From: Chryseobacterium ginsenosidimutans
Lineage (GTDB): Bacteria > Bacteroidota > Bacteroidia > Flavobacteriales > Weeksellaceae
Reading direction: 5' to 3'
Assembly (NCBI RefSeq): GCF_030823405.1
Contig: NZ_JAUSXC010000001.1
Coordinates: 2,835,001-2,899,000 of the forward strand
DNA length: 64,000 bases
Shown here: positions 53,666-63,647 of the stretch, one piece after another
Layout: the number at the start of each line of letters is the position of its first letter
Numbering within the stretch: the stretch's first letter is position 1
The notes under the pieces: generated by a model
The model's database searches: none
Seen by the model: the letters and a program-made list of their open reading frames with translations, nothing else
What the model was told of the DNA's origin: nothing
Position numbers and translations under genes: made by a program

Positions 53666-55609
53666 TTAATAACCAGGATTCTGATATTTTGCTTTCTCTT
53701 CAGCAGATGCTCCACTCATCGCATCTATTTGTCCTTGTGGAATTGGTCTCAGGTAATGGAATGGCTGGATATTACGTGTCACTGTCTGTGGCGTATGGTT
53801 TCCATAAGCAGTACCTCCAATTTTATAAGTAGCAGCATATTCTCCCCATTTCTGCGTACGTACCAGATCATACCATCTGTAAAATTCACCATAATATTCA
53901 CGGGATCTTTCAGCAAGGATATAGTCAATGGTAATTGTTGAAGGAGTTGCGGCAATCATGGCTGAGCTATTATCAGCAATATATGTAGTGTTTTGAGCAT
54001 TACTAAATTTCCATTTTCCTGCTCTTGAACGGATAACATTGATGAGATCTCTTGCTGTCATTGTTCCCGAAGCACCTTTTACTGCTGCTTCTGCCGCGAT
54101 AAAATAAAACTCAGAGAATTTTGCTACGTTAAAAGGTCTTGTCAAACCTGCATTAGGATAACCTAATCCATTTGGATCATCTGTACGATAGGTTCCGATT
54201 TTCCATAGTCCAGGATAAACAATTCTGCTTATTCCGTTTGGTGCAACCACCCAATCGGCTCTTCCTGGCAGTGTTCCTGCACCGACACCGTTTTGTCCTC
54301 CATCTGAAGGATAAGTCGGGGTTTGGGAGTCATCATTAAGGAAGCTTAGAACAGCTCCTCCCGGCTGTACAGGTAAACTATTGGCGTTGTACAGAACAGG
54401 ATTAGTAATGCCTGCTTTATCCCAGTTACCCCTGTAAGTAGCTACGAAAGTTCCATCATATCTTGAGTCGGTTGTTTTATCAGCAAATGTATTCTGAATA
54501 ACACCGATTGTAGGACACATACGAGCCCATGGACGTCCTAGCGACTGTGTTGCAGCACGTTGTACAGAACTTACGGCAGCCCAGCTTGTTGCAGAGCTGC
54601 TACTTTTCAAGTTTGTATAGTTCCATGTCTGCATCCAGGCAGCAAAATTATCAGGAGCCCATCCAGAACCGAAACCAACAGGATCTGATTCGTTATAAAA
54701 TACGCTGGACTGAGTATGATCTGCATATAGCATACACTCGCTATTTCTGTCGTTCGACCCCACATTTACATCATAGAATGTAGGTTGTAAAGAATATGGA
54801 CCAGGAGTACTTATTCCCTGCATAGCCATATCATAAGCCTGTTGAAAATACCATTGTGCATTATGACCATCCGGATCAGTTCTAGGAGTTTCCGGATAAG
54901 TTGGGATGCTGTTAGGATTCTGTAGCCACCATCCATAAGAAAGATAAGCTTTAGCTAAAAACAGTCTTGCGACATTCTTAGTTACACCTCCGGTTACTCT
55001 AGGAGAAGCCGGTAAATTATCTACTGCTTTTTTCAAGTCAGGGAAAATTGCTCTTGTATAGACCTCCGGAACAGTATTTCTTTTAGAAGTTGTTACAGCA
55101 TTGACATTGAGCGCAAGCTCTCCGGCTCCCAAATCCAACGGTACTCCTCCATAAGTCTGAACAAGCATAAAGTAATCAAATCCTCTGAAGAATCTTGCTT
55201 CTGAAATTAATGATTCTGCTACCCCAAATTGTGGGCCTCTCTCTACAATTCCATTTGCTGTGTTGATATAAGGGAAAACTGATCCCCAAATCATACTGGG
55301 TGGAAAAGAAGCTGATGTAACATTACCATTTCCTGAAAAATCCAGTTCTTTGAAGTTTCCATCCGCACTTTGCGCCCATGTAGATTCATCAGTACCATTT
55401 TGGCAATTACTCATAAAGTAACCATTACCATACAATAAGCGTAAACTTCTATATAAAGATGTAACACCTGCTGTAACCCCATCGGGAGTATTGAAATAAT
55501 CAACCGTATAGTTAGATCTTGGCTGCTCGTCCAGAATCTCATTACAGCTGGATAAGCAAAGTGATAAGAAGAATGCTCCTATAACTATTTTTTTATTAAA
55601 CTTGATCAT
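53666..55609 (-). CDS. susD: SusD/RagB-family outer-membrane glycan-binding lipoprotein
   Basis: A 647-residue surface lipoprotein. The signal ends LSLCLSSC with the lipobox Cys at about residue 22, followed by NEILDEQPRSNY. SusD TPR-like segments are spread through the chain (FFRGFDYFMLVQTYGGVPL, ARLFLAKAYLSYGWW), and the family C-terminus LAERSREYYGEFYRWYDLVRTQKW ... HYLRPIPQGQIDAM is clear. It pairs with the SusC porin 11 bases upstream to capture xylan oligosaccharides. It is the only SusD in the window. Confidence 0.95.
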   Translation of the reverse strand: MIKFNKKIVIGAFFLSLCLSSCNEILDEQPRSNYTVDYFNTPDGVTAGVTSLYRSLRLLYGNGYFMSNCQNGTDESTWAQSADGNFKELDFSGNGNVTSASFPPSMIWGSVFPYINTANGIVERGPQFGVAESLISEARFFRGFDYFMLVQTYGGVPLDLGAGELALNVNAVTTSKRNTVPEVYTRAIFPDLKKAVDNLPASPRVTGGVTKNVARLFLAKAYLSYGWWLQNPNSIPTYPETPRTDPDGHNAQWYFQQAYDMAMQGISTPGPYSLQPTFYDVNVGSNDRNSECMLYADHTQSSVFYNESDPVGFGSGWAPDNFAAWMQTWNYTNLKSSSSATSWAAVSSVQRAATQSLGRPWARMCPTIGVIQNTFADKTTDSRYDGTFVATYRGNWDKAGITNPVLYNANSLPVQPGGAVLSFLNDDSQTPTYPSDGGQNGVGAGTLPGRADWVVAPNGISRIVYPGLWKIGTYRTDDPNGLGYPNAGLTRPFNVAKFSEFYFIAAEAAVKGASGTMTARDLINVIRSRAGKWKFSNAQNTTYIADNSSAMIAATPSTITIDYILAERSREYYGEFYRWYDLVRTQKWGEYAATYKIGGTAYGNHTPQTVTRNIQPFHYLRPIPQGQIDAMSGASAEEKAKYQNPGY

Positions 55610-55620
55610 GATTTTGTAAT

Positions 55621-58494
55621 TTAAAAAGATAAATTGATTCCCATTAGATAATTACGCGTAGACGGATTATTAGCTCCTATAATCAGCTGACGGCTGTTAT
55701 AAGGAAGACTGCTATTCACTGCCTGATTCTGGTTACCGTAAGAATTCGGTTCCGGATCCATTCCAGATTCTTTGTGATAAGGAGAGAACAGAACAAGAGG
55801 GTTAGTCACTGTGACATAAATTCTAAAACTATTCAATTTCAAATCATCCAGAAATTCTTTCTTTACATTATAACCTAGTGTTATCGTTCTAAGTTTAAGA
55901 TATGATCCATCGAAATAAGCAAGTGTAGAACCATATTTTGGATTGTCCCCACTCATTATACCTCCTGGTTTAGGATATCTTACATTGGGATTATCTGCTG
56001 TCCAATAATCCACATCTACGTTATTACCTCTTCCGGTTAATCTATTAAGATAACCCGATGAGCCGTAAATAGAGCTAATTAAAACTCCACCATGTTGAAA
56101 TGCTCCTACTGTACTCAGCTCAAAGTTTTTATAAGAAAATTTCATATTAAAACCACCTTGCCAGTCTGGAGCTGTATCAATAATTTGTCTGTCGGTTGTA
56201 TTTATTGCTCTTACAGGAGTACCATCTGCATTGTAACCTCCGGTGTAAAGAACTTTAATCATTCCGACATTACCACCTGGCTCTAATATATTGAGATATG
56301 GATCACCTTGCTGCCACAAACCGATATTTTGATAATCGTATATAGCGTTAATATTGTGTCCTACAAACCAATTGTTAATTTCATCACGTGTAGTTCCTGA
56401 AGATAAAGCTAAAATCTGATTTCTGTTGGCATACCAGTTTATACCTGCATCCCAGCTAAAACCATCCGGATTATTAATGATACTACCGTTAAGTGAAACT
56501 TCCCAACCTTTATTTTCTATCTGTCCTATGTTATTAGTTACTCTATCAATACCACCTGAAATCGGAAGTCTTGTGTCAGCTAAAACTTTTTCAGTTTTGG
56601 TTCTATAATATTCTACTGTTCCTGTAATTCTATTATTAAATAGGCCGAAATCAACTCCGAAGTTATTCGTTTTAGAATATTCCCATCCTAAACCAGTGTT
56701 TGGCGCAGTTAATATATATACTCCTGTTGTATTTGAAGATCCAAAGTTATAAGGAGTTACCTGCAAAGATCCCAATGTTGTATAGGGGGCAACTGCCTGA
56801 TTGGAAGTTTGTCCCCATCCGTATCTTAGTTTAAACTGGTTGATAAATTTCATGTTCTGCATGAAAGATTCACTAGCCAGATTCCAACCTAAAGATATTG
56901 CAGGATATGTATGCCATTTGTTACCCGGTGCCAAAACGGATGCACCATCTGCACGGAGTGTAGCCGTAATCATATACTTATTATCATAAGTGTACATAGC
57001 ACGCCCCATATAAGACAAAAGTCCTCTTTGTTGATAAACCTGATCTTCAGGTTTTACAGATATATCAGCCTGTGGCGACTGTCCCAAATTATAATATTGG
57101 AAAAAGTCTGCAGGTACATTCTTAGCACTCATGTATGAGCTGATATACCTATTTCCTTCTGCCGAATATAAAGCTACTGCATTAATTTTATGCTTCCCGA
57201 AAGTTCTGTCATAGGTCAATAAATTCTCTAAAGTCCAATGATAAGTCTGGTTGTTCCCTTTTCCAGCACTGGAAGGTGCTGCAGCATTTACATTAAATAC
57301 ACCTACCCCTGCATAGTTTCCGCTATTGGAAGTAAGATAATCCAATCCGACATTCAATCTATATTTTAAACCAGTAATAGGCAAGCTTACTTCTCCGTAT
57401 ATATTATTGTACGAAGAAAAACCTTTGCTTTCATCAACATATTTATCACCCAGATTTCCAAGTGTTTTTCTTATGTAAATCCAAGATTGATCAACATTTG
57501 ACGCAGTACTCATTGTTCTTTTAAGACTACCATCCGAATTATAAGGATTGGCTAAAGGAGAGTAACCTAATGTTGGTGCTCCTGATACACCATTCCCTTC
57601 AGATACAGTATAGTTTGTATTGGTTGTAAATCCGAATTTAAAACTTTTACCAATCTGCTGATCCAAACCAATTCTTAATGCAAATCTTTCATAATTCTGA
57701 ATTGGGATTAGAGCATCTTGCTTAAAATAGGATAAACCTACGTTATAATTACCTCCTTCTGTTCCGCCTGAAACCCCCACATCATGGCTCGTAATCATAG
57801 CCGGTTTGTAATACAATTTTTGCCAGTCTGTATTGGTATCCAAGGTTTCATCCGTCCCTAATCCATAAATATTCCCAGCATCAACTCTAAGTTTTGCCAA
57901 TTTAGGACCATCCATCATAGGAAATCTTGAGAACAATGTCTGAACTCCTGTAAATGAATTATAGCTGAATCTTGGTTTTTGTCCTTTAGATCCTCTATTG
58001 GTAGTTACTAAAATAACTCCATTAGCTCCTCTGGAACCATAAATTGCTGTTGCAGAAGCATCTTTCAAGATATCTATACTTTTGATATCATTAGAACTAA
58101 TATCACCCAATGATCCTACAAATGGAATACCGTCTAAAACAATCAAGGGATCATTAGTTCCTGTTAAAGATCTTGCTCCTCGGATTCTGATCTGCATAGT
58201 AGATCCTGGTTTTGATGAAGTCTGAGAAATATCAACTCCAGCAGTTCTTCCTTGAAGAGCCTGAGTAACATTTGCTGAGGGTACTTCACGAAGTACGTCT
58301 CCTTTTACGGTAGCAACAGATCCTGTTACCGCTTCTTTTCTCTGTGTACCATACCCAATAACAACGACTTCATCGATCTTCTTCTCTTTTGTTACCGTAT
58401 CTTTTTTAGCCTGGGAATAAGCCATGGCTGAAGGTAATAAAGCCATTGCAAAAAACAATGCAGCTTTATTATTACCAAAATAAAATCGGTTCAT
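55621..58494 (-). CDS. susC: SusC/RagA-family TonB-dependent receptor
   Basis: A 957-residue outer-membrane porin (signal MNRFYFGNNKAALFFAMALLPSAMAYSQ). The TonB-box-like DEVVVIGYGTQRKEAVTGSV is followed by a plug domain (VPSANVTQALQGRTAGVDI, DPLIVLDGIPF, ILKDASATAIYGSRGANGVILVTT) and a C-terminal barrel ending in YLMGINLSF. The N-terminal carboxypeptidase-like repeat domain common in SusC is missing, so the plug starts soon after the signal. It imports xylan oligosaccharides with SusD. Confidence 0.95.
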   Translation of the reverse strand: MNRFYFGNNKAALFFAMALLPSAMAYSQAKKDTVTKEKKIDEVVVIGYGTQRKEAVTGSVATVKGDVLREVPSANVTQALQGRTAGVDISQTSSKPGSTMQIRIRGARSLTGTNDPLIVLDGIPFVGSLGDISSNDIKSIDILKDASATAIYGSRGANGVILVTTNRGSKGQKPRFSYNSFTGVQTLFSRFPMMDGPKLAKLRVDAGNIYGLGTDETLDTNTDWQKLYYKPAMITSHDVGVSGGTEGGNYNVGLSYFKQDALIPIQNYERFALRIGLDQQIGKSFKFGFTTNTNYTVSEGNGVSGAPTLGYSPLANPYNSDGSLKRTMSTASNVDQSWIYIRKTLGNLGDKYVDESKGFSSYNNIYGEVSLPITGLKYRLNVGLDYLTSNSGNYAGVGVFNVNAAAPSSAGKGNNQTYHWTLENLLTYDRTFGKHKINAVALYSAEGNRYISSYMSAKNVPADFFQYYNLGQSPQADISVKPEDQVYQQRGLLSYMGRAMYTYDNKYMITATLRADGASVLAPGNKWHTYPAISLGWNLASESFMQNMKFINQFKLRYGWGQTSNQAVAPYTTLGSLQVTPYNFGSSNTTGVYILTAPNTGLGWEYSKTNNFGVDFGLFNNRITGTVEYYRTKTEKVLADTRLPISGGIDRVTNNIGQIENKGWEVSLNGSIINNPDGFSWDAGINWYANRNQILALSSGTTRDEINNWFVGHNINAIYDYQNIGLWQQGDPYLNILEPGGNVGMIKVLYTGGYNADGTPVRAINTTDRQIIDTAPDWQGGFNMKFSYKNFELSTVGAFQHGGVLISSIYGSSGYLNRLTGRGNNVDVDYWTADNPNVRYPKPGGIMSGDNPKYGSTLAYFDGSYLKLRTITLGYNVKKEFLDDLKLNSFRIYVTVTNPLVLFSPYHKESGMDPEPNSYGNQNQAVNSSLPYNSRQLIIGANNPSTRNYLMGINLSF

Positions 58495-58526
58495 AATTAT
58501 TATTTTTAAAATATTAGGGTTGAAAA

Positions 58527-58579
58527 AAAGGCTATTAATAATTATAATTTGTGAAAATCCTTAGCGCTTAGCAGCCTTT
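58527..58579 (-). terminator. Possible attenuator between xylA and susC
   Basis: Arms AAAGGCT and AGCCTTT (58527-58533, 58573-58579) enclose a 39-base loop containing AGCGCT; a run of seven T follows on the minus strand. The long loop makes this less certain than the other terminators. Confidence 0.5.
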
Positions 58580-58587
58580 CTATTTTT

Positions 58588-59916
58588 TTAGATGTACATA
58601 TTCACGATAGCTTCAAACAATTCCTGTTTTCCGCTTTTTGGTTGAGGTTCTCCTATTTCGTGAGCAATTCTCTGAAGATCTTCCAAAGTAAGAGATCCTT
58701 CTTCGTAAGCTTTTCCGTTTCCGTTGTCGAAAGAAGCGTAACGGTTAGTTCTTAATTTCTTGTAATCTGAATGTTCAAGAATATCAGCTGCTGCCAACAA
58801 TCCTTTTGCAAAAACATCCATTCCTGAAATATGAGATATAAATAAATCTTCCGGATCAATAGAATTTCTTCTTATTTTAGCATCAAAATTAACACCTCCG
58901 TTTCCTAAACCTCCTGTAGGAAGAAGAACTAACCAAGCCTGAACCATATCATAATAATCCACTGGGAACTGATCTGTATCCCAACCGTTTTGATAATCGC
59001 CTCTGTTGGCATCGATACTTCCTAAAAGTCCTGCATCAACAGCAACCTGAAGTTCATGTTCAAAAGTGTGACCTGCAAGAGTTGCATGGTTTACTTCAAT
59101 ATTTAATTTAAAATCTTTATCTAATCCGTAATGTCTCAGGAATCCTATTACCGTTTCAGAATCGTAATCGTACTGGTGTTTTGTAGGTTCCATAGGTTTT
59201 GGCTCAATAAGAAAAGTTCCTTTGAAACCTTGCTGACGGGCATAATCTCTCGACATTGAAAGAAAACGAGCCAAATGATCTTTTTCACGCTTCATATCTG
59301 TATTTAAAAGGCTCATATATCCTTCTCTACCACCCCAGAAAACGTAATTTTCACCACCAAGAGCGATTGTTGCATCGATAGAATTTTTAACCTGAGTTCC
59401 TGCACACGCCACCACATCAAAATTTGGGTTGGTAGAAGCTCCGTTCATATATCTTTCATGCGTGAAAACGTTTGCCGTTCCCCATAAAAGCTTAATTCCT
59501 GTTTCCTGTTGTTTTTGCTTTGCATATTCTACAACTGCCTGAAGATTTTTTTCATAATCTTTCCAATTATCAGCAGGATCTACCAAATCGATATCGTGAA
59601 AACAGTAGTAATTAAAGTCCATTTTAGACATAAATTCAAATCCCGCGTCCATTTTGTGCATGGCTCTCGTCACAGCATCATTTCCGATGTCCCAAGGATG
59701 ATGAATTGTAGGTCCGCCGAATGGATCGCTACCGTTTGCGCACAAGGTATGCCACCAAGCCATCGCAAATTTCGTCCAGTCTTTCATCGGTTTTCCCATT
59801 ATGATTTTTTCTGCGTCATAATATCTGAAAGCTAACGGATTTCTGCTTTCTCTTCCCTCAAATTGAATTTTGTCGATACCTTTAAAAAACTCTTTTTTAC
59901 CTGTTAAAGTGTTCAT
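58588..59916 (-). CDS. xylA: Xylose isomerase
   Basis: A 442-residue class II xylose isomerase turning D-xylose into D-xylulose. It shows [35 protein letters not shown], the catalytic [12 protein letters not shown] (His/Asp), [16 protein letters not shown] with a metal Glu, [34 protein letters not shown] and [16 protein letters not shown]. Normal length. It lies between xylB and susC. A GCTTATTGA/TCAATAAGC hairpin without a T-run (59970-59997) lies in the 109-base gap to xylB. Confidence 0.97.
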   Translation of the reverse strand: MNTLTGKKEFFKGIDKIQFEGRESRNPLAFRYYDAEKIIMGKPMKDWTKFAMAWWHTLCANGSDPFGGPTIHHPWDIGNDAVTRAMHKMDAGFEFMSKMDFNYYCFHDIDLVDPADNWKDYEKNLQAVVEYAKQKQQETGIKLLWGTANVFTHERYMNGASTNPNFDVVACAGTQVKNSIDATIALGGENYVFWGGREGYMSLLNTDMKREKDHLARFLSMSRDYARQQGFKGTFLIEPKPMEPTKHQYDYDSETVIGFLRHYGLDKDFKLNIEVNHATLAGHTFEHELQVAVDAGLLGSIDANRGDYQNGWDTDQFPVDYYDMVQAWLVLLPTGGLGNGGVNFDAKIRRNSIDPEDLFISHISGMDVFAKGLLAAADILEHSDYKKLRTNRYASFDNGNGKAYEEGSLTLEDLQRIAHEIGEPQPKSGKQELFEAIVNMYI

Positions 59917-60025
59917 ATTTTATCTGTTTTATTTTTAATTTGTTTCAAAATTTAGTGTAGAAATCCCCTGCTTATTGATTAAAATATGTCAATAAGCGCA
60001 AAGGAAAACTTCCATTTTAGTTAGT

Positions 60026-61510
60026 TTAGATTATTTCTTTAAGATGACTTTTCCATCTCGAATAGGCTTCTGTATATTGTTCTTGTTTTTCATATTCAGG
60101 CTCTATCACTGCTATTTTTTCGAGTGATGAGAATGCTTCTTTAGAATCTGCATAAAACCCAATGCCCATACCTGCAGCTCTTGCAGCTCCTACGGCTCCG
60201 TCGGTATCATACAATTCAATCACTGCATTGCTGACGCTGGCAAGTGACTGGCGGAAAATCGAGCTTAAAAACATATTGGCATTTCCTGCACGAATCACCT
60301 GAATATCCATCCCGATATTTCTCATGATATTCATTCCGTATTCGTAAGAAAAGACAATTCCTTCCTGCGCTGCCCGCAAAATATCTCCTTTTGAATGGAT
60401 GTTAAAGTTAATTCCGTGGATCGAACAGCTTGTATCTTTATTTTCCAACACTCTTTCTGCTCCGTTTCCGAAAGGAATGATACTTAACCCTTTTGAACCG
60501 ATTGGTGAAAGTGAAGCCAAGTCATTCATATCTCCGTAAGAAGACAGCGAGGTGGCAAAATTGTGTTTTAACCAAGAATTTAAAATTCCTGTTCCGTTGA
60601 TACACAATAATACTCCCAATCTTGTTAGTTCCGGCGTATAATTAACGTGGGCAAAAGTATTTACTCTTGATAATGTATCATATTCAAGTTTATCTAAAAC
60701 TCCGTACACAACTCCCGAAGTTCCTGCTGTAGAAGCAATCTCTCCCGGATTGAAAACATTAAGGGAAAGTGCGTTATTCGGCTGGTCTCCTGCTCTGTAA
60801 GAAATCGGCGTTCCCTCTTTTAAACCTAATTCCTGAGCCGCAACAGCTGAAACGATCGACTGAATTCCAAAAGTTGGTACAATTTCAGGAAAAAAGCTTT
60901 TAGGAATTCCGTAATAATTAATAACATCCTCTGAAATACAATTATTTTTAAAATCCCAGAAAATACCTTCTGATAATCCTTCGATCGTCATTCCTATTTC
61001 ACCGGAAAGTCTCATGGCAATATAATCTCCGGGAAGCATTATTTTATCGATTTTATCAAAAATTTCCGGCTCATTTTCTTTTACCCAAGCTAATTTTGAA
61101 GCAGTAAAATTCCCCGGCGAATTTAATAGGTGTGACAAACATTTTTCTTCTCCAATTTCTTTAAAAGCCTTTTCACCATAAGGAACGGCGCGGCTGTCGC
61201 ACCAAATAATTGATGGTCTTAATAAGTTCTGGTCTTTATCGACCAAAATCAAACCGTGCATCTGCCATGTGATTCCGATTCCTTTAATATCTTCTGCATT
61301 GATACCCGATTCATGCATTACGGCTTCGTGAGCAAGCTTAAGATTAATCCACCAATCGGCAGGATTTTGCTCTGCCCAACCTGGATGTATCGCCGTAATT
61401 TTCATTTCTTTTTTAGGAGAAAATTCTGATGCGATCACTTTTCCGCTAGATGCCTCTATAAGACAAACTTTCACAGAAGAACTGCCAATATCATAGCCTA
61501 GTAAGTACAT
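60026..61510 (-). CDS. xylB: Xylulokinase
   Basis: A 494-residue FGGY kinase phosphorylating D-xylulose to D-xylulose-5-P. N-terminal MYLLGYDIGSSSVKVCLIE, sugar site GITWQMHGLILVDKDQ, WCDSRAV, YRAGDQPNNALSLNVF and the ATP loop VIRAGNANMFLSSIFRQSLASV. Seventeen bases after the xylR-like gene and before xylA, so one operon. Confidence 0.94.
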   Translation of the reverse strand: MYLLGYDIGSSSVKVCLIEASSGKVIASEFSPKKEMKITAIHPGWAEQNPADWWINLKLAHEAVMHESGINAEDIKGIGITWQMHGLILVDKDQNLLRPSIIWCDSRAVPYGEKAFKEIGEEKCLSHLLNSPGNFTASKLAWVKENEPEIFDKIDKIMLPGDYIAMRLSGEIGMTIEGLSEGIFWDFKNNCISEDVINYYGIPKSFFPEIVPTFGIQSIVSAVAAQELGLKEGTPISYRAGDQPNNALSLNVFNPGEIASTAGTSGVVYGVLDKLEYDTLSRVNTFAHVNYTPELTRLGVLLCINGTGILNSWLKHNFATSLSSYGDMNDLASLSPIGSKGLSIIPFGNGAERVLENKDTSCSIHGINFNIHSKGDILRAAQEGIVFSYEYGMNIMRNIGMDIQVIRAGNANMFLSSIFRQSLASVSNAVIELYDTDGAVGAARAAGMGIGFYADSKEAFSSLEKIAVIEPEYEKQEQYTEAYSRWKSHLKEII

Positions 61511-61527
61511 AATTTAAAAAAAAGGTG

Positions 61528-62244
61528 TTATTTTATTAGTTTAGTATTGTTTTTCTTATAAGTTTTGGCATCGAACTTATAATACCTTGCTGCTCTGTGT
61601 GATACGTTCTTTTCAATCTCATCCAGCGCAACAATATAATTGAATGAAGATATTTTTTTATGAAAATTTTTAATATCAATATGCTTTTCACTTAAGGCAC
61701 TGTACAATTGATACAACTGTCTGATGGTAAACCTTTTGGGAAGCAATTCAAAAATAATTGAGAAATCTGATTCGATCCATTTTCTTATCTCAACCAAAGA
61801 TTCATTGATAATTTTATTATGGTCAAACGGCAAAGACGGAACCAAATCAATCGGACACCAATCTACGGTTGCATATTTTGTACTGTTGATTTTATGATCA
61901 ATCTTGCAAAGAGAAAGATAAGCCACCGTAATGATTCTGTCAATATGATGCTTATATTCTATCCCCATCCATTTGATATCATGTTCGTCATTTGCTCTCA
62001 TCGGGTCTGCAAAACATTTGAATTGTTTGAGAACCATTTTTTTAATTCCTGTGAGTTCATGAAGTACTCTTTCTGCAGCATCATCCACATCTTCATCGCT
62101 AAAAATCAAACTTCCGGGAAGCTTTATCTGTCTTTCTGAATCAAGGTGACGTTCTACCAATAAAATATTTAATCTGTTTTCATGATCAAAACCAAAAACG
62201 ACGCAATCAACAGAAACATATGTATGTATAAAATTCGGACTCAT
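61528..62244 (-). CDS. xylR: Nudix-type transcriptional regulator, XylR-like
   Basis: A 238-residue relative of the 17671 regulator: N-terminal Nudix-like domain (YVSVDCVVFGFDHENRLNILLVERH, KLPGSLIFSDED) and C-terminal winged helix (IFELLPKRFTIRQLYQLYSALSEKH, IKNFHKKIS, YYKFDAKTY). The Nudix box is degenerate (RVLHELTGI, missing at least one catalytic Glu), so ligand sensing is likely. First gene of the xylBA-susCD operon, 17 bases before xylB. The divergence from the AraR-like gene suggests a different ligand, D-xylose by context. Its upstream region holds a pentose box and GTTATCATAA words. Confidence 0.85.
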   Translation of the reverse strand: MSPNFIHTYVSVDCVVFGFDHENRLNILLVERHLDSERQIKLPGSLIFSDEDVDDAAERVLHELTGIKKMVLKQFKCFADPMRANDEHDIKWMGIEYKHHIDRIITVAYLSLCKIDHKINSTKYATVDWCPIDLVPSLPFDHNKIINESLVEIRKWIESDFSIIFELLPKRFTIRQLYQLYSALSEKHIDIKNFHKKISSFNYIVALDEIEKNVSHRAARYYKFDAKTYKKNNTKLIK

Positions 62245-62271
62245 TACAGTGTTAACATTTACGTAACATCA

Positions 62272-62279
62272 CAAATATA
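62272..62279 (-). promoter_or_regulatory. -7 element of the xylR-xylBA operon
   Basis: Minus-strand TATATTTG, perfect TAnnTTTG, 27 bases before the xylR ATG. The same sequence is used at araB and GH3. Confidence 0.7.
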
Positions 62280-62349
62280 AAAATTCATTTGAATAAAAAA
62301 AATAAATTCGTGCTATTACCTATATATCAATGATTTACATATCGATTTT

Positions 62350-62494
62350 TTATGATAACAATTGTATAAAAAAAATGATAAGGTTATCATATAAACAACG
62401 GTAACCATTATTATAAAACATGGGTTAACAAATGATTATGTAGCTATATGCAGAAAAAAAACAAAGAAAAATTTTCACAAAATATTATGATAAC
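62350..62494. promoter_or_regulatory. Cluster of GTTATCATAA-type words upstream of xylR
   Basis: TTATGATAAC at 62350-62359 and 62485-62494, GTTATCATAT at 62383-62392, and the dyad ATGATAA-GG-TTATCAT at 62375-62390. The same word lies in the GH127 promoter region (17276-17285). Binding by a local regulator is possible but unproved. Confidence 0.45.
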
Positions 62495-62521
62495 AAAAGT
62501 TAAAATAAATTATTTTTTTTT

Positions 62522-62552
62522 ATTAAAAAGTGTAGAAAACACACTTTTTAAT
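62522..62552 (-). promoter_or_regulatory. Pentose-box dyad upstream of xylR (perfect 12-bp arms)
   Basis: ATTAAAAAGTGT-N7-ACACTTTTTAAT, a perfect dyad whose core AAGTGTA-N5-CACACTT fits the pentose box at tal, araB, GH3 and araR. It lies 278 bases upstream of the xylR start, far from the -7 box, so a looping or secondary site is possible. Confidence 0.65.
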
Positions 62553-62906
62553 ATCAATATACCTCAAAAAAAAGATTTTTTCTTTACCTTTTTTGTATCC
62601 CAAGCTTCAAAAAAGTGCTAAAAAATTAATTTTAATGAAAATTAATCGACTTTTCTGCTTTATATATTAAGTATGATTTTTTACGAGATTTGAATCGTTA
62701 AAATGTTCATAATTGCAACTGCCCGTAACACCGACTCATTAGCAAAAAGAGCAAAAGAAACTCTTGTTAAATATATGGTACTGAAACTTGAAATAGCCGA
62801 CCAAAATGGAAGTTATTAGAAATCGAAACTAGAAAAAAGTCGATGAGACATTATATCATTTTATGAACAATATTTTAAAGCTTTTCACAAGCTATCTTTA
62901 ACTATT

Positions 62907-62953
62907 AAAAATAACAAAAGCGACTTCGAAATGAAGTCGCTTTTGTTATTTTT
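62907..62953 (-). terminator. Terminator after frr (21-bp perfect stem)
   Basis: Perfect 21-bp arms (62907-62927 with 62933-62953), loop GAAAT, core AAAAGCGACTTC. A- and T-rich on both sides. It starts 12 bases after the frr stop and insulates the housekeeping unit from the xylose promoter. Confidence 0.92.
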
Positions 62954-62964
62954 AAATCTGAAAA

Positions 62965-63519
62965 TTATACTTTCATAATTTCAGCTTCTTTCACTTTAAG
63001 ATGATCATCACAAGCTTTTACGTGTTTGTCTGTAAGCTCCTGAATCTCTGCTTCTATTCCTTTGATAAGGTCTTCAGAAACACCTTCTAGTCTTTTAAGC
63101 TCTTTCAAACCGTTTTGTCTTGCATTTCTTATAACGATTTTTGTATCTTCAGTTTCTCCTTTAGCCTGTTTTGCCAGATCCTTTCTTCTTTCCTCCGTTA
63201 AAGGCGGAACATTAAGGATGATATTTTCCCCGTTGTTTGAAGGCGCAAAACCTAAATTAGAATTAATAATAGCTTTTTCAATAGCGTTAATCGCCGTTCT
63301 GTCCCAAGGTTGAATAGAGATTGTCATCGCATCCGGTACAGAAACGTTGGCAACCTGATTAAGAGGAGTCGGCGCACCGTAATACTCTACCATAACATCC
63401 TGAACCATGCTCGTAGACGCACGTCCCGCTCTGATTCTTTGAAACGCATGATCCAAGTGCTTAATAGCCGCTTCCATGTCCTGCTTTACAGATTCTACTA
63501 TAAGATCTAATTCTTCCAT
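62965..63519 (-). CDS. frr: Ribosome recycling factor
   Basis: A 184-residue protein that, with EF-G, splits the post-termination ribosome. Visible motifs are AIKHLDHAFQRIRAGRAS, VEYYGAPTPLNQVANVSVPD, IQPWDRTAINAIEKAI, GENIILNVPPLTEERRKDL and ARQNGLKELKRLEG. I start at the ATG at 63519 (MEELDLIV), the normal length; the frame extends ten codons upstream. It follows pyrH, the usual bacterial order. Confidence 0.97.
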   Translation of the reverse strand: MEELDLIVESVKQDMEAAIKHLDHAFQRIRAGRASTSMVQDVMVEYYGAPTPLNQVANVSVPDAMTISIQPWDRTAINAIEKAIINSNLGFAPSNNGENIILNVPPLTEERRKDLAKQAKGETEDTKIVIRNARQNGLKELKRLEGVSEDLIKGIEAEIQELTDKHVKACDDHLKVKEAEIMKV

Positions 63520-63647
63520 TATATAATAAAAATTTGATAAGTTACACATTTATAAATAATTAGCAATAAATAATGAGTAATAAGTAATTTTAAATCTATG
63601 AATTTCTAATTAAACAAATTCCTAAATTATATTACCTGCTACCTGAA

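Larger units (their letters stand above)
62245..62964. other. 720-bp gap between xylR and frr
   Basis: It contains the xylR promoter and operators (62272-62552) and the frr terminator (62907-62953). A plus-strand open frame of 38 codons (62703-62819, MFIIATARNTDSLAKRAK...) has no recognisable relatives and no promoter; it may be a decayed gene fragment. 62553-62700 shows nothing else. Confidence 0.5.

Noticed and set aside
59960..59982. Pentose box upstream of xylA
   Set aside because: Only the TTTAGTGT half is present; the other arm has no match.
62703..62819. 38-codon plus-strand open frame as a real gene
   Set aside because: No promoter, no recognisable family and no conservation evidence; kept only as part of the gap description.
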